From Streptococcus ovuberis (GTDB taxonomy: Bacteria; Bacillota; Bacilli; Lactobacillales; Streptococcaceae): DNA of 64,000 nt. The stretch lies in the NCBI RefSeq assembly GCF_012396585.1, contig NZ_JAAXPR010000004.1:62001-126000 (forward strand), in the 5' to 3' direction. The notes under the pieces were generated by a model, which saw nothing but the letters and a program-made list of their open reading frames with translations, searched no databases and was not told the DNA's origin. Of this stretch, positions 37,142 to 46,954 are shown piece by piece (the stretch's first letter is position 1; the number at the start of each line of letters is the position of its first letter). Position numbers and translations under genes: made by a program.

Positions 37142-37175
37142 TTAAGAGAAGTTTGTTAGAAATAGGAAGTGGTTT

Positions 37176-38003
37176 ATGAATGTTTTTTTGATAACTGTTC
37201 TCATCCTTGGTTTACCAGTCGCAGGTGGCATCGGGGCCTGGCGCTACAAAACCCAAAAAGACTTGATGCGCATTGAACGCTTGACGGTCAGCCTTCAAAT
37301 GGGATTGGACTACGTCAGAAATCTCAAACAAAGTGACCAACAAGGTCAGTATCCCCAACTCTACCGCAAGATCAACCAAGATGCCAAAGAACTAGATCGC
37401 TTAGTTGAGCGTCACAGTAACCGTCTGGATACCCAACAGTACCAAGATGCGATCAGCCTAATTCATGTGTCGTCTGCTCTAAAGCCCAAAGGAAATTTCC
37501 TCAACGATGTAACCGATGGTGTCCTCAATCTTGTGGAAGACATCTTCCCAGAAGCTGAAAAGGTCACTGCAAGGCTAAGACCCAAAGAAACTGTTGATAA
37601 TCCTGATATTATCTATCAGGCAGCTGATGACAAGAGCCATGAAACCTTTCTGAAGATGCGCCACATCCAACAGGTCGCTCCAGAGATTTTAGAAACCTAT
37701 ACTTCCCTCAGTAAGAGCCATGAGCAAATCGTTGAGAAACTAGAGAAAGCACAACTGGCTAATAAGAAAGAGCTCTTAGCCATCCATCTCAGCAATATGA
37801 GAAATTTCAACGATGTTCTAGACGGCTATCTGCGCATCAAGGAAGATCCCAGCCAATACTTCAAAGCAGAAGACCGCCTTAAACAGGCTAAATTTTCTCT
37901 TGAAAGTGGTCAGGAAATTCTCAAACAAACCCTACGACAAATTAACGAGAATGACATGATGAATTTTGAAATTAGCCTACGCCTCTTGCAAAACGATAAT
38001 TAA
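37176..38003 (+). CDS. XpaC-like (5-bromo-4-chloroindolyl phosphate hydrolysis family) protein
   Basis: A 275-residue protein with an N-terminal hydrophobic segment (VFLITVLILGLPVAGGIGAW) and a long helical, charged remainder (KSHEQIVEKLEKAQLANKK, then FEISLRLLQND at the end). It belongs with the XpaC family commonly found directly before telA-like genes. The biochemical role is unknown; the pair is thought to concern envelope stress or resistance. It ends 12 bp before the TelA-like gene. A fragment of a second copy lies at 33021-33305. Confidence 0.82.
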   Translation: MNVFLITVLILGLPVAGGIGAWRYKTQKDLMRIERLTVSLQMGLDYVRNLKQSDQQGQYPQLYRKINQDAKELDRLVERHSNRLDTQQYQDAISLIHVSSALKPKGNFLNDVTDGVLNLVEDIFPEAEKVTARLRPKETVDNPDIIYQAADDKSHETFLKMRHIQQVAPEILETYTSLSKSHEQIVEKLEKAQLANKKELLAIHLSNMRNFNDVLDGYLRIKEDPSQYFKAEDRLKQAKFSLESGQEILKQTLRQINENDMMNFEISLRLLQNDN

Positions 38004-38015
38004 AAGGAGTAACCC

Positions 38016-39272
38016 ATGACACAAACGTTCAATTTCGACATCGATAAAATTGCTAATTCTGCTGCTGTTCCAACTGATAAAACAACTGAACTGATCCAAC
38101 AGACAGCTCAAGGCGAAGCTGAGTCGCTCTCTTTCTTTGATAAGTTAACCCCTGAGCAAAAAGAGGCCATTTCTAGCCGTGTTCCAGCTCTTGTTGATAG
38201 TTTTGTAGACAACCAAAACAGTCTCTTGGACTTCGGGAAAGAAGCCGTCGAAGCTGTCAACAAAACAGTTAACCACATTTTAAAGGAACAAAAAAATATC
38301 CAGATTCCTCAGGTCGATGAGCTCCTGCTCAACACTAACCGCGAGCTGAACGGTTTCGTTGCCAAGTACAAGAATGTCGGCGAAGCTGCTGATTTAGAAA
38401 AGAAGCCGAATCTCCTTCAAAAACTCTTTAAACAGGGCAAATCCAGTCTCCAAGACTTCTACTTTGAAGCCCAATCCATCGAAAATCGAATGGATGGCCT
38501 AGCAGCTAGCGTTGCTAAAAACGAAGATACTCTCTCACGTAATATTATCTCCGCTGAGCTCCTAATTGAAGAAAATACGAATTCTATTGAAAACTTAGTT
38601 GGTGTCATCGCCTTTGTCGAAGCCAGCGGTCGAGAAGCTAGCCAAAGAGCGGACCAGCTCCAACAAGAATTGGCATTGTTAGATTCTACTTCTGTTGACT
38701 ATCAAGTGAAAAATGAGCAAATGATGCGGATGACCGAGGTGGTTAATTCCTTGGAGCAACAACGCACTGAATACATCAGTCGACTCTATGTCGCCTGGGC
38801 AACCACGCCACAGATGCGTAATCTTGTCAAGGTTTCCTCAGACATGAAACAAAAGCTGGGGATGATTCGTCGCAACACTATTCCAACGATGAAACTCTCT
38901 ATTGCTCAGCTGGGCATGTTGCAACAATCTGTCAAGGCCGAAGTCACCGCAGACGCCATTATCAACGCTAATAATGCAGCCCTCCAAATGCTGGCTGAAA
39001 CCAGCAAAGAAGCGATTCCTCGCATGGAAGCTACTGCTCAACGTCCGACCATGGCCATTGAAACTGTGACTAAGTTGGCTGAAAGCCTCGTGGCTCAAAA
39101 TGAAGGCATCATTCAAGCCATTACAAACGGCCGTGCCCAACGCCAGCAATTAGAACAGGCCATCGTCCAATCAGCCCAAACCATTAACGATTCCGTTAGA
39201 ATTCGAGATCGTAAGATTGTTGAAGCCTTGCTTGAAGAAGGCAAAGCTGTCCAAGATAACTTATCTCAATAA
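38016..39272 (+). CDS. TelA-like toxic anion resistance family protein
   Basis: A 418-residue, almost wholly helical, soluble protein of the TelA family, shown by the central KLGMIRRNTIPTMKLSIAQLGM region and the C-terminal AQRPTMAIETVTKLAESLVAQN region. Family members are linked to tellurite or cell-envelope-drug resistance but their mechanism is not settled. AAAAGGAG precedes the ATG. It is probably cotranscribed with the XpaC-like gene, and strong hairpins follow. Confidence 0.9.
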   Translation: MTQTFNFDIDKIANSAAVPTDKTTELIQQTAQGEAESLSFFDKLTPEQKEAISSRVPALVDSFVDNQNSLLDFGKEAVEAVNKTVNHILKEQKNIQIPQVDELLLNTNRELNGFVAKYKNVGEAADLEKKPNLLQKLFKQGKSSLQDFYFEAQSIENRMDGLAASVAKNEDTLSRNIISAELLIEENTNSIENLVGVIAFVEASGREASQRADQLQQELALLDSTSVDYQVKNEQMMRMTEVVNSLEQQRTEYISRLYVAWATTPQMRNLVKVSSDMKQKLGMIRRNTIPTMKLSIAQLGMLQQSVKAEVTADAIINANNAALQMLAETSKEAIPRMEATAQRPTMAIETVTKLAESLVAQNEGIIQAITNGRAQRQQLEQAIVQSAQTINDSVRIRDRKIVEALLEEGKAVQDNLSQ

Positions 39273-39321
39273 GCATAACCTCTTTAGAACAGCTAAATTC
39301 CGTTAAGTCTCATACACAACA

Positions 39322-39350
39322 CATCCCTCTGCTACTCTTGCAGAGGGATG
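39322..39350 (+). terminator. First hairpin after telA-like gene
   Basis: CATCCCTCTGC and GCAGAGGGATG form an 11-bp perfect stem with a 7-base loop. There is no T run. Confidence 0.5.
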
Positions 39351-39362
39351 GTCAAACAAGGA

Positions 39363-39407
39363 AAACGCATAAAACCAAGGTATCCGAAACTTTGATTTTA
39401 TGCGTTT
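39363..39407 (+). terminator. Terminator after telA-like gene
   Basis: AAACGCATAAAA pairs with TTTTATGCGTTT, with inner CAAGGT/ACTTTG pairing, followed by CTTTAATG. It works best on the plus strand. Confidence 0.65.
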
Positions 39408-39592
39408 CTTTAATGCAATGGATTTTGAAAGATTTTAGACTAAATGACCATCAAAATCTGAGTGAGTTGGCGCTCATTGAGTGACTACTTTTTAAGTACC
39501 ACAGTAACTCAAAAATAGTTGACGGACACTTCCTGTTTAGATTTTGAATTTCAATAAGGATAGCATCATTTTTGTTCAATCTCTTCGTTTGG

Positions 39593-40114
39593 CTATTGAT
39601 CCGATTTAAGTTGTCGCTGAAGTTCCTCTCTAATCTTAGGCTCTGGCGCAAACTCGCTTTCCCAGTGCGGTGGTTTTAAAATTTTATGAGTGACAGGGTC
39701 GTGATGAGCCCTGCCATCTGGCCAAATCTTCGCCATATTAGCTTCATGCACAAACTGAAAAAATGGCTCTGGATCAATTCCCATCAGAACAAAGCTACCA
39801 TAGGTGAGGTAAAGCAGGTCAACTAGTGCATCGACCTGACTGGTCAAAGACGGTCCTACTTTATTGCTTGCCTGTTTTGAGCGAATCTTTTGCGCAGCTT
39901 TGTCTAAGGCAAGATGTAAAGCCATCACACCTTCTTCAAAGCCTTCTTGGCTTTCAGCAGCGCCATAAACCAGCTCTAATAATTCTTCCAATTTAAAATC
40001 CACACGATGCAACACCTCTTGATAACGAAATGGCCTAGGAGTCTCAGGAACCTTCCCATCCATCAGACGGTGAAATTCCTGAACAGCTTGGAAGTGATGA
40101 TCCTTACGTTTCAT
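39593..40114 (-). CDS. MazG-like/PRA-PH superfamily protein
   Basis: A 173-residue, mostly helical protein. The pattern DFKLEELLELVYGA (EExxE-like) and later QVDALVDLLYLTYG (an ExxD-like metal site) fits all-alpha NTP pyrophosphohydrolases of the MazG superfamily, which hydrolyse non-canonical or excess nucleoside triphosphates. Its start overlaps the end of the Cof-type phosphatase gene by 11 bp, so the two are translationally coupled. The C-terminus has a WPDGRAHHDPVTHKILKPP stretch that I do not recognise from other families. The substrate is unknown. Confidence 0.75.
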   Translation of the reverse strand: MKRKDHHFQAVQEFHRLMDGKVPETPRPFRYQEVLHRVDFKLEELLELVYGAAESQEGFEEGVMALHLALDKAAQKIRSKQASNKVGPSLTSQVDALVDLLYLTYGSFVLMGIDPEPFFQFVHEANMAKIWPDGRAHHDPVTHKILKPPHWESEFAPEPKIREELQRQLKSDQ

Positions 40115-40967
40115 CCCTCTGTCCTCCTTCTACCAACTGAAAGTGTCTCAAAGCCTTGGCGATCCCAGAGCGATTATTGGTATCTGTCGTATAGGTTGCT
40201 CTTTGTTTGACACGCTTTTTAGCATTTCCCATAGCAACACCTATCCCGACACCAGCAAGCATTTCTAAATCATTTTCAGAATCTCCAAAAGCCATAATCT
40301 GATTCAACTCAAATCCAAAATGCTTGGCAACCAAACCGATTCCCTTAATCTTAGACATACCTCGACTAATGACATCTGCTGCAAATGGACTACTTCGCGT
40401 AAAGGTCAATTTAGGAAATCGCCCACCGAGCTTATCAGTTTCTTTCTTACTCGCTAGCACCACGACCTGATAAATCGGCTGATTCAATTTAGAAAGCATA
40501 TTTTCCTTAGTCTTCGGCCGAATTCGGCGGTAAATATGGTTAAAACCAGCCATCAAGAAATGCGCTAAAAAATCAGGCATTCGACTCGCCAGCCAGTAAG
40601 CCCACGGTTTCACTCCGACGTGTAACAGCTTACTCCCTACCACATCGTTTGCTGTTCCAAAAGAAAGATCTCGCCGTTTTAGCTGGGCATAGTCGATTAA
40701 GTCTCGGAGGCTATCCATCGGCAAAGGCTGCTCTGCCAGAACGCCTCTCCGACCAAAAATGTATTGCCCATTATAACAAACTGCTACGTCTAAGTTTAAG
40801 GCTGCCATATAGGGCATGGAGAAACTAGGACCCCGTCCCGTTGCTAAGCCAACTAGGTAGCCTTTTTGCCTCAATTCATTAATCGCTTGTATGGTTGAAG
40901 CAGAAACCGTACGATTATCAGTCAATAATGTTCCATCGATATCAAAAAATACTGCTTTTATGTTCAA
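40104..40967 (-). CDS. Cof-type HAD-superfamily phosphatase
   Basis: A 287-residue HAD hydrolase with the nucleophile motif FDIDGTLLTDNR (DxDGT), a Lys in motif III near SKIKGIGLV and the acidic motif IV in FGDSENDLEML. The central C2-type cap fits the Cof group, which dephosphorylates sugar phosphates, flavin or nucleotide compounds. It precedes and overlaps the MazG-like gene and is divergent from the asparaginase gene (70-bp gap). Confidence 0.9.
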   Translation of the reverse strand: MNIKAVFFDIDGTLLTDNRTVSASTIQAINELRQKGYLVGLATGRGPSFSMPYMAALNLDVAVCYNGQYIFGRRGVLAEQPLPMDSLRDLIDYAQLKRRDLSFGTANDVVGSKLLHVGVKPWAYWLASRMPDFLAHFLMAGFNHIYRRIRPKTKENMLSKLNQPIYQVVVLASKKETDKLGGRFPKLTFTRSSPFAADVISRGMSKIKGIGLVAKHFGFELNQIMAFGDSENDLEMLAGVGIGVAMGNAKKRVKQRATYTTDTNNRSGIAKALRHFQLVEGGQRDET

Positions 40968-40994
40968 AACATTACCAACTTTCTGTTTTTATGC

Positions 40995-41000
40995 TAAAAT
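40995..41000 (+). promoter_or_regulatory. Extended -10 promoter of the asparaginase gene
   Basis: TG, one base and TAAAAT (40995-41000) lie 36 bp before the ATG. TTACCA at 17 bp is a weak -35. Confidence 0.5.
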
Positions 41001-41036
41001 AAATTATACCATAGATCATGAAAAGAGGCTTTAAAA

Positions 41037-41999
41037 ATGGTTAAAAAAATCCTAATCCTCCATACTGGTGGCACGATTTCTATGTCAGAGAATGCTGCTG
41101 GCCATGTTAGCCCTTCTGCAACCAATCCAATTGCAAATATTAGTGAAAAACCAGATCAGATAGAGGTCACCAATCTTGAAGTTTTCAATCTTCCAAGTCC
41201 CCACATCAACCCCAGTCACATGTTAAAACTCTACCAGCTGATCCTCGACAATAGCCAGCATTACGACGGCATCGTTATTACCCACGGCACAGACACTTTG
41301 GAAGAGACCGCTTATTTTTTGGATACAATGGCTATTCCACAGCTGCCAATCGTTCTGACAGGAGCGATGCGCTCCTCTAATGAATTCGGCAGTGATGGTA
41401 TTTCCAACTACCAAGCTGCCCTAAGGGTAGCTGCTGATTCCAGAGCTTGTGACAAGGGGGTTCTCGTCGTCATGAATGAGGAAATCCATGCCGCCAAATA
41501 CGTGACCAAAACTCACACCACCAATCTCTCAACCTTTCAAAGCCCTCTCCACGGTCCATTAGGTCTTGTCAGCAAAAATCATATTCTCTTCTTTAAACAG
41601 GCGGAAGAACGCGTTAGATTTCACCTAACCGAAATTTCAGGACTCGTTCCCATCATCAAAGTATATGCTGGAATGGAGGAGAGTCTCCTTGATATGCTGG
41701 ATAAAACTAGACTGTCAGGACTCGTCATTGAGGCGATGGGCGCTGGCAACATTCCTCCCAAAGCTTGCCAAGCTCTAAAAGAGCTTCTAGATGTAGGGCT
41801 TCCCATTGTTCTAGTCTCCAGATGTTTCAACGGAATTGCTGAACCAGTCTATGCTTATCCAGGTGGTGGTGTCCAACTCCAAGAAATGGGAATTCTCTTT
41901 GTCAAAGAACTCAATGCCCAGAAAGCCCGTCTCAAACTGCTGATTGCTCTGAATGCAGGGCTCAAAGACCAGCCTCTTAAAAGTTACATTGAAGGCTAG
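41037..41999 (+). CDS. ansA: L-asparaginase, type I (cytoplasmic)
   Basis: A 320-residue enzyme with both active-site signatures: the first Thr in ILHTGGTISM and the second Thr-Asp in ITHGTDTLEETAYFLD. It lacks a signal peptide, so it is the cytoplasmic form that converts asparagine to aspartate and ammonia. AAAGAGG is eight bases before the ATG. It converges on the CHAP protein gene, with a shared terminator between. Confidence 0.93.
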   Translation: MVKKILILHTGGTISMSENAAGHVSPSATNPIANISEKPDQIEVTNLEVFNLPSPHINPSHMLKLYQLILDNSQHYDGIVITHGTDTLEETAYFLDTMAIPQLPIVLTGAMRSSNEFGSDGISNYQAALRVAADSRACDKGVLVVMNEEIHAAKYVTKTHTTNLSTFQSPLHGPLGLVSKNHILFFKQAEERVRFHLTEISGLVPIIKVYAGMEESLLDMLDKTRLSGLVIEAMGAGNIPPKACQALKELLDVGLPIVLVSRCFNGIAEPVYAYPGGGVQLQEMGILFVKELNAQKARLKLLIALNAGLKDQPLKSYIEG

Positions 42000-42228
42000 C
42001 TCTCTTGTCCTTACATTTAACTTGTTATAATTTAGTGGCGAATGTCAACCTCGCCATCACTACAAAGAAATTCCCAATACCCAAAACGGTTTTAATTATT
42101 TTAGACGCATCGAGTGGCATTCTTATGTCAATAGGAAAAGATTAAACAGATAATTTTCCCACACCAAGTCTTGCTTAAACAGTTATCAGAAAGTATTCAA
42201 AGGAAAATCTGGTGACGCATCAAATGAA

Positions 42229-42258
42229 AAAACGAACTCCTCAAGTAGAGTTCGTTTT
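42229..42258. terminator. Bidirectional terminator between asparaginase and CHAP genes
   Basis: AAAACGAACTC and GAGTTCGTTTT form an 11-bp perfect stem with an 8-base loop. T runs occur on both strands. Confidence 0.85.
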
Positions 42259-42281
42259 ATTATATCGATCTGACTTAATTT

Positions 42282-43601
42282 TTAAAGGCTAGGATAGATA
42301 TAATATACCTCTCCACCCCATGTTGAGGAAGTTGGATTGAACCAACCGCGATAGTTCCCAATGGACTGATTTCCTGCATAATTCGCTTCAGATACTTGGA
42401 TACGATCTGGTGTTTCTACAGATGTCACCAAGGCAACATGTCCATAGCCACCACCATCTTTTGGCCAAACTGCAATAGCACCAACTGTAGGAGTTGTGCC
42501 GACCGCATAACCTGCTGCTCGCGCCGAATTTGCCCAGTCACCTGCGTTGCCCCAATGGTCACCGACCCACGGTGCCAAAACCTTAACCCCCCAAGTACAT
42601 TGACCGACTGGATAAGGGTTATTCATTGCCGTTGATGAACTAATTCCTACTCCTTCTGTAGCTAGAGGAGTGACAACAGGTGTTACAGGAGCTGGTTGCT
42701 CAGTAACAACTGGAGCTGGAGCTTCTACTTTAATCACTTCAACAGGAGGTGTGTTTACAACAACCTCATTTACCGTTGTCACATCCGGCTTGACAGGCTC
42801 CGTAGCAACAGGAGCTGAAACTGGAGTTTCCGGTAGGTCTTGTTTTTGAACAAGAGAAACTACTTCTGTACTCACTTCCTGAGGTTTAATTGGCTTCGCT
42901 ATCTCTTCTGGCTTAGTCTCTACTGAGGCCAAAGTTACAACTGGAGCTGGGGTCACTGGCAACACTTGCGCTGACTCTTTTGTAGCGGGCTCTGACTTAT
43001 CAATAGCTGGCTGCTCAATTTTCTCTTCAACTAACGTCGTTTTCTCTGCAGAGGACTGGATAGGCTCTGCCACCTTTGTTTCCGTCACCACCTCAGTAGA
43101 CTTATGTTCTGCCGCCTGAACTAAAGGCTGAACAACTGGAGCTGGAGAAACCAAAGCAACAACCTTCTCTTCCTTAACCGGTTCGAAGGCCGGAGTCTCC
43201 GGTGCTTTTTTCTCTTCAATTTGAGGCGCAGACTCAGGTTGTGCTTCAATCAATTGAGGAGCTACTGGCTTAAATCCAGTACGCACTGCTTGGACATCCT
43301 CATAGACTACCTCTTCCTTAACTACTGCTGGTTCTACTGGAGTAGGTACCACTACCGGTGCTTTAGAAACAAGATTGGTCAGCAGAGTTGTTTCTTGTTT
43401 TACTTCCTCCTTAGGCTTCTCAGAAGATTTCAGAGGTTCTGCAGATAAAACAGCCTTGGTAGTCTCTGTCGCTTGTAAAGACGGAGCGGTCGCCTCACTG
43501 GCTGAGGTTGATTGGTCTTGGTTGGTTTGAGCGACAAGCCCTACGACACCACCAAGCGTCGCTGTACTAAACAGCAAGCTGGAAAAAATCTTCTTGATCA
43601 C
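42282..43601 (-). CDS. Secreted CHAP-domain cell-wall hydrolase
   Basis: A 439-residue secreted protein. Residues 1-26 form a signal peptide ([21 protein letters not shown]). Residues about 30-320 are a low-complexity linker rich in Pro, Val, Glu, Ala and Lys. The last 115 residues are a CHAP amidase/peptidase domain, with Cys in [10 protein letters not shown], His in GYGHVALV and an acidic/Asn residue in VSEANYAG. It starts at GTG 43601 with AGGAGAAG upstream. CHAP hydrolases cut peptidoglycan during division or turnover. A WalR-type box upstream supports wall-stress control. It converges on the asparaginase gene. Confidence 0.9.
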   Translation of the reverse strand: MIKKIFSSLLFSTATLGGVVGLVAQTNQDQSTSASEATAPSLQATETTKAVLSAEPLKSSEKPKEEVKQETTLLTNLVSKAPVVVPTPVEPAVVKEEVVYEDVQAVRTGFKPVAPQLIEAQPESAPQIEEKKAPETPAFEPVKEEKVVALVSPAPVVQPLVQAAEHKSTEVVTETKVAEPIQSSAEKTTLVEEKIEQPAIDKSEPATKESAQVLPVTPAPVVTLASVETKPEEIAKPIKPQEVSTEVVSLVQKQDLPETPVSAPVATEPVKPDVTTVNEVVVNTPPVEVIKVEAPAPVVTEQPAPVTPVVTPLATEGVGISSSTAMNNPYPVGQCTWGVKVLAPWVGDHWGNAGDWANSARAAGYAVGTTPTVGAIAVWPKDGGGYGHVALVTSVETPDRIQVSEANYAGNQSIGNYRGWFNPTSSTWGGEVYYIYPSL

Positions 43602-43641
43602 GCTAGTCTTCTCCTATTATCCGTTAATTATCAGTACTACC

Positions 43642-43647
43642 ATTTTA
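43642..43647 (-). promoter_or_regulatory. Extended -10 promoter of the CHAP gene
   Basis: On the minus strand TG, one base and TAAAAT (43642-43647) lie 40 bp upstream of the GTG start. Confidence 0.55.
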
Positions 43648-43669
43648 ACAGATTCAAAGCCAAATGCAT

Positions 43670-43686
43670 ATTACACTTTTTTGACA
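43670..43686 (-). promoter_or_regulatory. WalR/VicR-type box
   Basis: The minus strand reads TGTCAA, five bases, TGTAAT. This matches the consensus TGTWAH-N5-TGTWAH at all but one position, and it lies just upstream of the -35 region of the CHAP gene. Confidence 0.6.
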
Positions 43687-43811
43687 TATTTCCCCGTTAT
43701 TATTACAACTCCATGACATAAAAGAAATTGGAAGAACTGCTCCGGAAAACGCCCTTCGACAACTCGCTCTGCCAAGCTTCTTCTTTAACTCTTTCTCAAG
43801 AGGATTTCTGT

Positions 43812-45827
43812 TTAATCAATCTGACCCTTATCTTCCAAATGTTCAGCGACTAACTGCCATCTAGGATCATTCTGCCAATCATCCTCCTGAACAATTTGGC
43901 TAGCCACACGTCTAGCTTCTTCTAAAATAGGATAATCCTCCACGAGGTCAGCCACTTGAAATTCGGGAATGCCTGATTGTCTGGTTCCAAAGATCTCCCC
44001 AGCACCACGCATTTTCAAATCTTCTTCCGCCAAGACAAAACCATCTGTCGTTTCTGTCATAATCACCATCCGTTTTTTGCCGGATTCTGTCTTTGGATTA
44101 GCAACCAAAATCGCATATGACTGCTTATCCCCACGCCCAACACGGCCCCTTAGCTGATGAAGTTGGCTCAGGCCAAAGCGGTCTGCATCCATGATCAGCA
44201 TAATGGTCGCATTAGGAACGTTGACACCAACCTCGATAACTGTTGTCGAGACTAGGATATCAATCTGCTTGGCCTTGAAATCTGCCATGATTTCTTCCTT
44301 CTCCTGGGCTTTCATTTTTCCATGAAGGAGAGCGACCTTAGCCCTATCTTCAAAATAAGCCTCTAGCTCTTCGGCCAGAGCCACGGCATTTTTTAAATCC
44401 AAGGCTTCAGAAGCTTCTATCAAGGGTGAAATAACATAAACCTGGGCATTTTGAGCCAATTCTTTGTCTAACCAAGTCAAAACCTGAGGCAATTGCTCAT
44501 GTCTCACCCAGCGGGTCCTTATCGGTTTTCGTCCAGCAGGCAATTGATCAATAATGGAGACATCCATCTCCCCAAAGGCAGTTATCGCCAGGGTCCGCGG
44601 AATCGGCGTCGCTGTCATCATCAACACATCTGGATTGACACCTTTTTCCCGAAAATACTTGCGCTGATTAACCCCAAAGCGGTGCTGTTCGTCTGTAATC
44701 ACCAACCCTAAACGGTGATAGTCAACACTATCCTGAATCAGAGCATGTGTGCCTACAATCATATCAACCTCGCCGATCGCAATAGAATGTAAGACCTGGC
44801 GTTTTTCAGCGACTTTCATACTCCCCGTCAATAAGGTGATAGATAACTCCGGGAAAAGATTGGTCAAACTCTGATAGTGCTGCTCTGCCAAAATTTCCGT
44901 TGGAACCATAATAGCCGCCTGAAAACCAGCCGTCACCGCTGCATACATGGCAAGCCCTGCAACCACTGTTTTCCCTGAGCCAACATCCCCTTGGAGAAGG
45001 CGATTCATATGACAAGAGGAAGCCATGTCTTCTAGGATTTCTTTTAAACTCCGCAATTGGGCCTGAGTCAGAGCAAAGGGAAGTTCCTTGATCTTGTGCT
45101 CCAGCAAAGTCTCATCATAGCAAAGAGCTTGCCCATAATCCACAGACTTGGTTCTTTGCCGCAACACCTGCAACTGCATCTGGTAATAAAAGAGTTCTTC
45201 AAATTTGATTCGTCTGAGCGCCTGCTTATATTGGACTAGATCAACTGGAAAATGCATGGCTAAAACGGCTGCCTGCCGCTCTAGCAAACGGTATTTGTCT
45301 AAAAGCACCTGAGGGAGATTTTCTGGCAGCAGCTGATGGTAACCCGCTTCAAAGGCGCTGGTTACCAGCTTAACCACATTGCTCTGTGTTACTCCTTGTA
45401 CCACATGATAAATTGGCTGCATATCATCTTGGGCTTGAGAAATAACCTTCATCCCTGTCAACTGAGTTTTTTTCTGATCCCACTTGCCAAAGATAGCCAC
45501 TTGTTCACCCAGAATTAGCTTGTCTGCCAGATAGGGCTGGTTAAAAAAACTGACACCAACCACTACTTCATCCTGCTTGAGCTTAAAACTGATTCGATTA
45601 CGCTTGTAGCCATAATACTGAACGTTAGCTGGGGTTACCACTTGACCAACGACCACTGCCTTTTCACCGTCTAAGAGTTCAAGCACCTGTTTAGCCTTTA
45701 AATCCTCGTAGCGAAAAGGATAGTAGAGCAGGACATCTTCGACAGTGGTCAGCCCTAATTTTAAAAACTTCTCAGCAGATTTTGGTCCAACACCTGACAA
45801 AACAACCAGTTGATCGGTCAATTCCAT
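43812..45827 (-). CDS. recG: ATP-dependent DNA helicase RecG
   Basis: A 671-residue helicase with the N-terminal wedge/OB domain, Walker A in LLQGDVGSGKTVVAGL, the DEQH-type box VITDEQHRFG and the RGRVGRG motif VI. It remodels stalled forks and Holliday junctions. ATG 45827 was chosen because AAAGGAG lies six bases upstream and the product then starts MELTDQL, like other RecG proteins. Its gene lies 23 bp after the alr stop, in the acpS-alr-recG order usual in streptococci. Confidence 0.96.
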   Translation of the reverse strand: MELTDQLVVLSGVGPKSAEKFLKLGLTTVEDVLLYYPFRYEDLKAKQVLELLDGEKAVVVGQVVTPANVQYYGYKRNRISFKLKQDEVVVGVSFFNQPYLADKLILGEQVAIFGKWDQKKTQLTGMKVISQAQDDMQPIYHVVQGVTQSNVVKLVTSAFEAGYHQLLPENLPQVLLDKYRLLERQAAVLAMHFPVDLVQYKQALRRIKFEELFYYQMQLQVLRQRTKSVDYGQALCYDETLLEHKIKELPFALTQAQLRSLKEILEDMASSCHMNRLLQGDVGSGKTVVAGLAMYAAVTAGFQAAIMVPTEILAEQHYQSLTNLFPELSITLLTGSMKVAEKRQVLHSIAIGEVDMIVGTHALIQDSVDYHRLGLVITDEQHRFGVNQRKYFREKGVNPDVLMMTATPIPRTLAITAFGEMDVSIIDQLPAGRKPIRTRWVRHEQLPQVLTWLDKELAQNAQVYVISPLIEASEALDLKNAVALAEELEAYFEDRAKVALLHGKMKAQEKEEIMADFKAKQIDILVSTTVIEVGVNVPNATIMLIMDADRFGLSQLHQLRGRVGRGDKQSYAILVANPKTESGKKRMVIMTETTDGFVLAEEDLKMRGAGEIFGTRQSGIPEFQVADLVEDYPILEEARRVASQIVQEDDWQNDPRWQLVAEHLEDKGQID

Positions 45828-45850
45828 CCCGAACTCCTTTCCAATGCTGA

Positions 45851-46954
45851 TTAACAATAATGCCTTGGTATACGATCACTCAGAAGACAAACAATTTCAT
45901 AGTTTATGGTTCCTCTGTAGTCCGCCCAGTCTTGAACACTGATGACGGAATCCTGTTCCTGGCCAATCAAAGTCACCTTGGTTCCCAAAGGATACGGTCC
46001 CGGCAAGCGGAGCGTCACCTGATCCATGGACACTCGGCCGATTATTTCACAAGGGTGCCCGTCAACTAAGAAAGAGAATCCCTGCATATCTCGCGTAAGG
46101 CCATCTGCATAACCGATCGGAATAGTTCCAATCCACTCAGCATCTAAGGTTTGATACGTCGCCCCATAACCCACTGAGCAGCCAGCCTCCACTTGTTTAA
46201 CATGAACCAATTCTGTGGTTAGAGATAAAGCTGGCTTGAGTTTGTAAGGCAAGTCTAGAACACGGCCACTCGGATTGAGCCCATAGATGGCATTCCCCAA
46301 GCGAACGGCTGAACAGATTGTCTCCTGATGCCAAAGAGTCGCTGCAGAATTGCTAGTATGAATCATCTCGGGATGCTCTACCACGTCTTTCAACAAGTTT
46401 TGGAACTGAGATAACTGTTGTTCAAGGTAGGCATCATCGGCCTCATCAGCCGTGGCAAAATGGGTAAAGAGACCCTCAAAAAGCATTCCCTGCTCCTGCA
46501 TCAGCGCAATAGCCTCATTAACCTCACTTGGCTCCCTAAAGCCAATCCGCCCCATACCCGTGTCCAGCTTGACATGCACGGCTAAGCCTGATAGATCATA
46601 CCCTAAGGCTACAGCCTCTTTTAGCCAAGCCAGACTCGCTACGGTCACCTGAATCTTGTACTCGTGCGCCAGGAGAAGATGCTCCTTTGGCACAACACCC
46701 AAGACTAAGAGTGGCAGGTCAATCCCTGCTTGGCGCAACTCCAAAGCCTCATCCAGATTAGACAGACAAAACCCATAGACCTGGTTGACTAAAGAACGAG
46801 CAACTGCAACTGCTCCATGTCCGTAAGCGTTAGCCTTCACCACAGCCCAGACCTTTGTTTTTTTAGGTAGTCGGGAGGTAATCTGCTCCACATTATGCTG
46901 AATCGCTCCTAGATTAACCTGAATGCTCGTTGGACGATGCTCACTACTAATCAT
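45851..46954 (-). CDS. alr: Alanine racemase
   Basis: A 367-residue PLP enzyme with the cofactor Lys in [13 protein letters not shown] and the catalytic Tyr in [12 protein letters not shown]. It makes D-alanine for peptidoglycan and teichoic acid. ATG 46954 ([10 protein letters not shown]) was chosen for its GGAGGG at five bases. It overlaps the acpS end by 8 bp. Confidence 0.96.
   Translation of the reverse strand: MISSEHRPTSIQVNLGAIQHNVEQITSRLPKKTKVWAVVKANAYGHGAVAVARSLVNQVYGFCLSNLDEALELRQAGIDLPLLVLGVVPKEHLLLAHEYKIQVTVASLAWLKEAVALGYDLSGLAVHVKLDTGMGRIGFREPSEVNEAIALMQEQGMLFEGLFTHFATADEADDAYLEQQLSQFQNLLKDVVEHPEMIHTSNSAATLWHQETICSAVRLGNAIYGLNPSGRVLDLPYKLKPALSLTTELVHVKQVEAGCSVGYGATYQTLDAEWIGTIPIGYADGLTRDMQGFSFLVDGHPCEIIGRVSMDQVTLRLPGPYPLGTKVTLIGQEQDSVISVQDWADYRGTINYEIVCLLSDRIPRHYC

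Larger units (their letters stand above)
36862..37175. other. Gap between usp and the XpaC-like gene
   Basis: The 314 bp contain the usp hairpin at 36880-36907 and the promoter at 37113-37141. No further gene or repeat was seen. Confidence 0.6.
39273..39592. other. Gap between telA-like and MazG-like genes
   Basis: The 320 bp hold two hairpins (39322-39350 and 39363-39407). The remainder shows a weak open frame on the minus strand that I do not accept as a gene. Confidence 0.6.

Noticed and set aside
39451..39651. 66-codon minus-strand frame after the MazG-like gene
   Set aside because: It overlaps the certain gene, has no ribosome site, and I could not match it to a family; a transposase remnant was considered but not supported.
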